The notes beneath the pieces were generated by a model. That model was not told the origin of the DNA. It did no database searches and saw only the letters and a program-made list of their open reading frames with translations. Below are positions 62,723 through 64,000 of a stretch of DNA of 64,000 bases, one piece after another. The DNA comes from Acaudatibacter sp963835495 (lineage in GTDB: Bacteria; Pseudomonadota; Alphaproteobacteria; Caulobacterales; Caulobacteraceae), in the NCBI GenBank assembly GCA_963835495.1, contig CAWIFQ010000005.1, positions 868,001 to 932,000 of the forward strand, given 5' to 3'. Position 1 is the first letter of the stretch, and each line of letters begins with the position of its first letter. A program made the translations under genes and the position numbers.

Positions 62723-63235
62723 ATGACAAGGTGGAAGCCGATCTTCGCGGGCCTGGCGCTGCTCCTCTGCGCCTGCGCCACCACCCAGCGCATCGGGGCG
62801 GCCAACGATGTCCACGCCCTGCTGATCGCCATCCGCGACGACGACCATGCCGCCTTCGACGCCCATGTGGACCGGGTCGCGCTGGAACACGAGCTGGAGG
62901 CGCGGCTGCTCGATCGCACCCAGCAGCCAAACACCGACGATACGGTGAAGGCCCTGGGCGCGCTGTTGGCCCGGCCGCTGGCGCAGCTGGCCGGCGACGC
63001 GCTGATCCGGCCGAAGGTGTTCCGCGCGGTCGCCGAGTACTTCGGCTATCGGCCGCAGACGCCGATCCCGAACCAGTTCGAGATCGCCGGGGCGCTGAGG
63101 GCGCTGCCCGACGGCCGCGTCTGCGCCGCCAAGACCCACAAGGGGCCATGCCTGATCACCTTCGCCAACGAGGGCGGGACCTGGCGACTGGTGAGTTTCG
63201 ACGGTGACATCAGCCTGCTACGCTTGGCGCCTTAA
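62723..63235 (+). CDS. DUF2939-like lipoprotein
   Basis: 170 residues. Signal peptide ending in lipobox-like LLLCAC (IFAGLALLLCACATT) with Cys for lipid attachment, then ALLIAIRDDDHAAFDAHVDRVALEHELEARLLDR, the DUF2939 pattern (residues modelled on DDxxxFxxxVDxxALRxxL). C-terminal end GGTWRLVSFDGDISLLRLAP. Probably an inner-membrane or outer-membrane lipoprotein without known role. It follows the dienelactone hydrolase by 32 bases and precedes the next secreted protein by 10, so the three may be co-transcribed. Confidence 0.75.
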   Translation: MTRWKPIFAGLALLLCACATTQRIGAANDVHALLIAIRDDDHAAFDAHVDRVALEHELEARLLDRTQQPNTDDTVKALGALLARPLAQLAGDALIRPKVFRAVAEYFGYRPQTPIPNQFEIAGALRALPDGRVCAAKTHKGPCLITFANEGGTWRLVSFDGDISLLRLAP

Positions 63236-63245
63236 GAGCCCGGAC

Positions 63246-63803
63246 ATGTCGCGTATCGCCCGCTCTTGCCTGGCCCTCGCCGCCCTCTTGGTCGCCGTGA
63301 CGGCCGCCGCCGGACCCGCCACCGCGGCCGTCCGCATCTTCTCCTACGACTCCGCCAACGACGTCACGCGGCGCATCGCCGGCAACCTGACCTTCCAGTT
63401 CAAGCAGCGCCTGGTCTTCACCACCGTGCTCAACATCCGCTCGACCGAGGGCCGCGCCAGCGCCGACCTCAGGCCGGCCGACGAGCATGCGCTCGGCGGC
63501 GGCGGCCTGAACCGCCTGATCGGCCCCGGGGCGCAGGAGCGCGACCTCTACGAGGTCAGGTCCGACGGGGAAGGCGCCGAGCTGATCCACGCCTTCTGCC
63601 CCGGCTCGACCCGCGCCTGGCTGGCGTTCGGCCGCCTGGTGGAGGCCAAGCCGCTGCGCGTCCAGGTGATCGGCGATGCGCCCGGCGGCGCCGCGAAGCT
63701 GTGCCACACGCTGGATTTCAACTACCGCGGCGAGTGGAAGCTCCCGACCGGCACGCCCCCAGTCACCCCCAGCGACCTGAAGGAGCCGCGGTTTCCGTAC
63801 TAG
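63246..63803 (+). CDS. Secreted protein of unknown function
   Basis: 185 residues. Signal peptide ALAALLVAVTAAAGPATAAV, then a beta-rich-looking domain: VRIFSYDSANDVTRRIAGNLTFQFKQRLVFTTVLNIRSTEG, a linker and a C-terminal region with two Cys (AFCPGSTRAWLAFGRL; KLCHTLDFNY) that could form a disulfide in the periplasm. No family recognised. ATG 63246. Confidence 0.6.
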   Translation: MSRIARSCLALAALLVAVTAAAGPATAAVRIFSYDSANDVTRRIAGNLTFQFKQRLVFTTVLNIRSTEGRASADLRPADEHALGGGGLNRLIGPGAQERDLYEVRSDGEGAELIHAFCPGSTRAWLAFGRLVEAKPLRVQVIGDAPGGAAKLCHTLDFNYRGEWKLPTGTPPVTPSDLKEPRFPY

Positions 63804-63854
63804 GGCGGCTTGAGACCGCTCAGGCGCCCGCCCGGTACACTGGTACATACCGCA

Positions 63855-63947
63855 CGTCATCGCCGGCTGTAGCGCGCAGCGCGGAATGCCGGCGACCCAC
63901 CGTGCCGCTGAGCAATGGGTGGCCGGGACAAGCCCGGCCATGACGTG
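63855..63947. repeat. Intergenic repeat, family D, copy 3 (inverted)
   Basis: CGTCATCGCCGGCTGTAGCG with GCGCGGAATGCCGGCGA, then GGCCGGGACAAGCCCGGCCATGACG: inverted relative to 61417. No gene is visible in the last 197 bases of the window besides this repeat. Confidence 0.7.
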
Positions 63948-64000
63948 GCGGATTCGAAGCCGCCAGCGCGGGCGCGGTCACATCCGTCAGCGCGGCCGTA

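Noticed and set aside
597..63947. CRISPR array among the repeats
   Set aside because: Copies are dispersed palindromes kilobases apart; no regularly spaced units or cas genes occur.

Overview
The window is very GC-rich alphaproteobacterial chromosome, most likely Caulobacterales (a Phenylobacterium- or Caulobacter-like organism). This rests on the ffs-dnaX-ybaB-recR and rmuC-def neighbourhoods, the FixJ-type regulators, the TonB receptor/TPR-sulfotransferase pairing and the abundant short palindromic intergenic repeats; species assignment is inference. There is no phage, IS element or CRISPR array. One tRNA (Ser-CGA) and one SRP RNA are present.

Layout. 1-2.3 kb: aromatic ring-fission catabolism (fumarylpyruvate hydrolase-type protein, zeta-GST isomerase) and a phytanoyl-CoA dioxygenase-like gene. 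2.4-9.6 kb: pbpC with a bacterial alpha-2-macroglobulin. 9.9-22.5 kb: housekeeping genes ftsK, lolA, xthA, def, rmuC, recR, ybaB, dnaX, ffs, nudC, a MAPEG protein, pheA, kdsB. 22.6-26.9 kb: membrane cytochrome c, two glycosyltransferases, HMG-CoA lyase. 27-29.8 kb: a convergent pair, a membrane TrkA-N/RyR protein and a membrane TIR protein, the best candidate for an unusual signalling or defence module. 30-31.8 kb: tRNA-Ser, a patatin lipoprotein, a small secreted protein. 31.9-46 kb: a two-component-controlled oxidation locus (PAS kinase, receiver protein, FixJ regulator, second kinase, isoquinoline-oxidoreductase-type molybdoenzyme, tri-haem cytochrome c, nitronate monooxygenase, cupin, three alpha/beta hydrolases). 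Three close copies of a 41-bp palindrome-containing element, plus a partial fourth, precede its transcription units. 46-55 kb: DUF488, CocE/NonD hydrolase, second phytanoyl dioxygenase, TPR-sulfotransferase, TonB receptor, DUF5996. 55-60.6 kb: a group with two FNR/FixK-like boxes (acyl-CoA synthetase/acetyltransferase fusion, BON protein, Zn-alcohol dehydrogenase, universal stress protein). 60.6-64 kb: msrA, dienelactone hydrolase and small envelope proteins.

Sequence quality. Many genes, including essential ones (ftsK, dnaX, lolA, def, recR), are broken by one-base indels. Wherever I could reconstruct the expected codons, the fault is an extra C/G or a shortened C run. These errors are concentrated at about 8.5-20 kb, 41-43 kb and 52.5-53.5 kb and nearly absent elsewhere. 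I treat them as sequencing or assembly errors and annotate each gene across its full span.
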